From positions 124,001 to 188,000 of the forward strand of contig JASBNA010000068.1 of NCBI GenBank assembly GCA_038087015.1: a stretch of DNA of 64,000 bases, given 5' to 3'. This document shows, piece after piece, positions 63,177-64,000 of the stretch. This DNA comes from Cerrena zonata. Its lineage: Eukaryota > Basidiomycota > Agaricomycetes > Polyporales > Cerrenaceae. Within the stretch, counting starts at the first letter, position 1. The number at the start of each line of letters is the position of its first letter. Both the position numbers and the translations under genes were made by a program. The notes under the pieces are model-generated. The model was not told the origin of the DNA. It was given only the letters and a program-made list of their open reading frames with translations, and ran no database searches.

Positions 63177-64000
63177 TACAGAAGAGACACTGAGTGGTGC
63201 CCGTAGTAACTTAGAAGGCAAGAAAAGCGAGATAGTGCAATATATACTACTTACCTGCAGCTTTTCAAAGACTCAGGTCACCCGTGATTCAGAGCACCGA
63301 ATCAGATCCGTCCTATTCCTCATCCCAGGGCAGAGAGCCTGGATCGAGGAGGTTAAACTCTTCATGATTCTTGAGCTCCGAAGGAACGGCAGGAGTCGTC
63401 AGTCCAAGCACAATGTAAGCACAGATGGACACGCTGTAGGATAGCATAAAAGCTCATGCAATACGCGGGAGGTGGAAGGGAGTCAAGGGACAGCGGAACC
63501 TGATAACGAAAGAGGTACGTGGCCCCCTCTGAAGAACCAGCGCTGCCTGTTGACAGCTACATTACCACGGATGCTTCTATGTTCTAACAATGGATCTCTT
63601 GCATCACGATTGAAAGCGAGATGAACTTACCACTACTCCAAGGTTGTATTCAGGCTTCAACCCCAGCCTAACTTGTCAGACAAAGGGCTGTGAACATAGT
63701 GCCGGCTACAATACTCCGAGAGCGTACTCGGAGCATCGTCACGGCAGAACGGTATAGTGTTCTTTTTTAAATTCCGAGTCAGCACCATCTGTTTGGGGCA
63801 TTTATCACTCACTTTATAAAGACCATATGTCGGTGTTAGGCAAGCAATTTACGCTCGCTCTCTGCCTCCCGTGAGTCATTTGAGCAATCGGAATCCTATA
63901 GTACAATGGAACACTTAGTACTACGTCGTGGTGGACGTGTAAGTGTAACATATTACAAACGAGTGTAATACAATTTACTTACCTTATTGCTATGGTAGCG
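63177..64000. other. Upstream flank of the hAT transposase gene
   Basis: No gene seen. It contains a near-palindrome CTCCGAGAGCGTACTCGGAG at about 63714 that may belong to the transposon end. Confidence 0.4.

Larger units (their letters stand above)
57200..63800 (-). mobile_element. hAT transposon (ends not resolved)
   Basis: Defined by the transposase gene within. Flanking DNA on the left (57250-57400) has repeated ACTCAT/ACTCG words and two GGATCCGAG words. The right side (63700-63790) has TACTCCGAGAGCGTACTCGG and ATTCCGAG. These may be subterminal transposase-binding repeats, but no terminal repeat or 8-bp duplication could be fixed by eye. Borders are approximate. Confidence 0.5.

Overview
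The window looks like nuclear DNA of a white-rot Agaricomycete (Basidiomycota). Almost every gene is cut by many 45-70 bp GT-AG introns. The gene set includes class II ligninolytic peroxidases, a trichodiene-synthase-like terpene synthase, GT90, an NRPS-like reductase and hAT transposons. I saw no tRNA, rRNA or CRISPR array. Gene models below were spliced by hand, so single exon edges may be off.

Layout. 1-11.5 kb is an accessory, repeat-rich stretch: the end of a C2H2 zinc-finger gene, a complete versatile-type peroxidase on the minus strand (1166-2791), and a terpene synthase (5228-6356, minus) lying between two direct copies of a decayed locus (about 3.9-4.7 kb and 9.3-10.0 kb). 11.5-24 kb is denser and mostly housekeeping: GT90 glycosyltransferase, a 2OG-oxygenase-like protein, carnosine N-methyltransferase, an inositol/sugar transporter and splicing factor ISY1. 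An A-PCP-reductase (NRPS-like) gene fills 24.1-28.4 kb on the minus strand, followed by a gene-poor gap and a CCC1/VIT-type metal transporter (31.5-32.6 kb).

A second peroxidase (34270-35912, plus) is an inverted paralogue of the first, with its promoter and upstream sequence duplicated too. After a membrane-anchored unknown protein comes a single giant minus-strand gene (37701-49601) for a PH-domain, low-complexity, coiled-coil protein. Then come RBX1, tubulin cofactor C, a small Cys-rich protein, an AT-rich island with a GACT microsatellite, a WD40 protein with a C-terminal membrane anchor, and a divergent unknown gene.

The last 7 kb is a hAT transposon. Its transposase gene is split by a 2672-bp long-inverted-repeat element flanked by a perfect 8-bp target duplication. 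Removing the insert plus one duplication restores the transposase frame. This is the most striking structure in the window.

Several genes suggest shared roles only loosely: two secreted peroxidases for lignin attack, and a metal (Fe/Mn) vacuolar transporter next to one of them. I see no tight biosynthetic cluster around either the terpene synthase or the NRPS-like gene.
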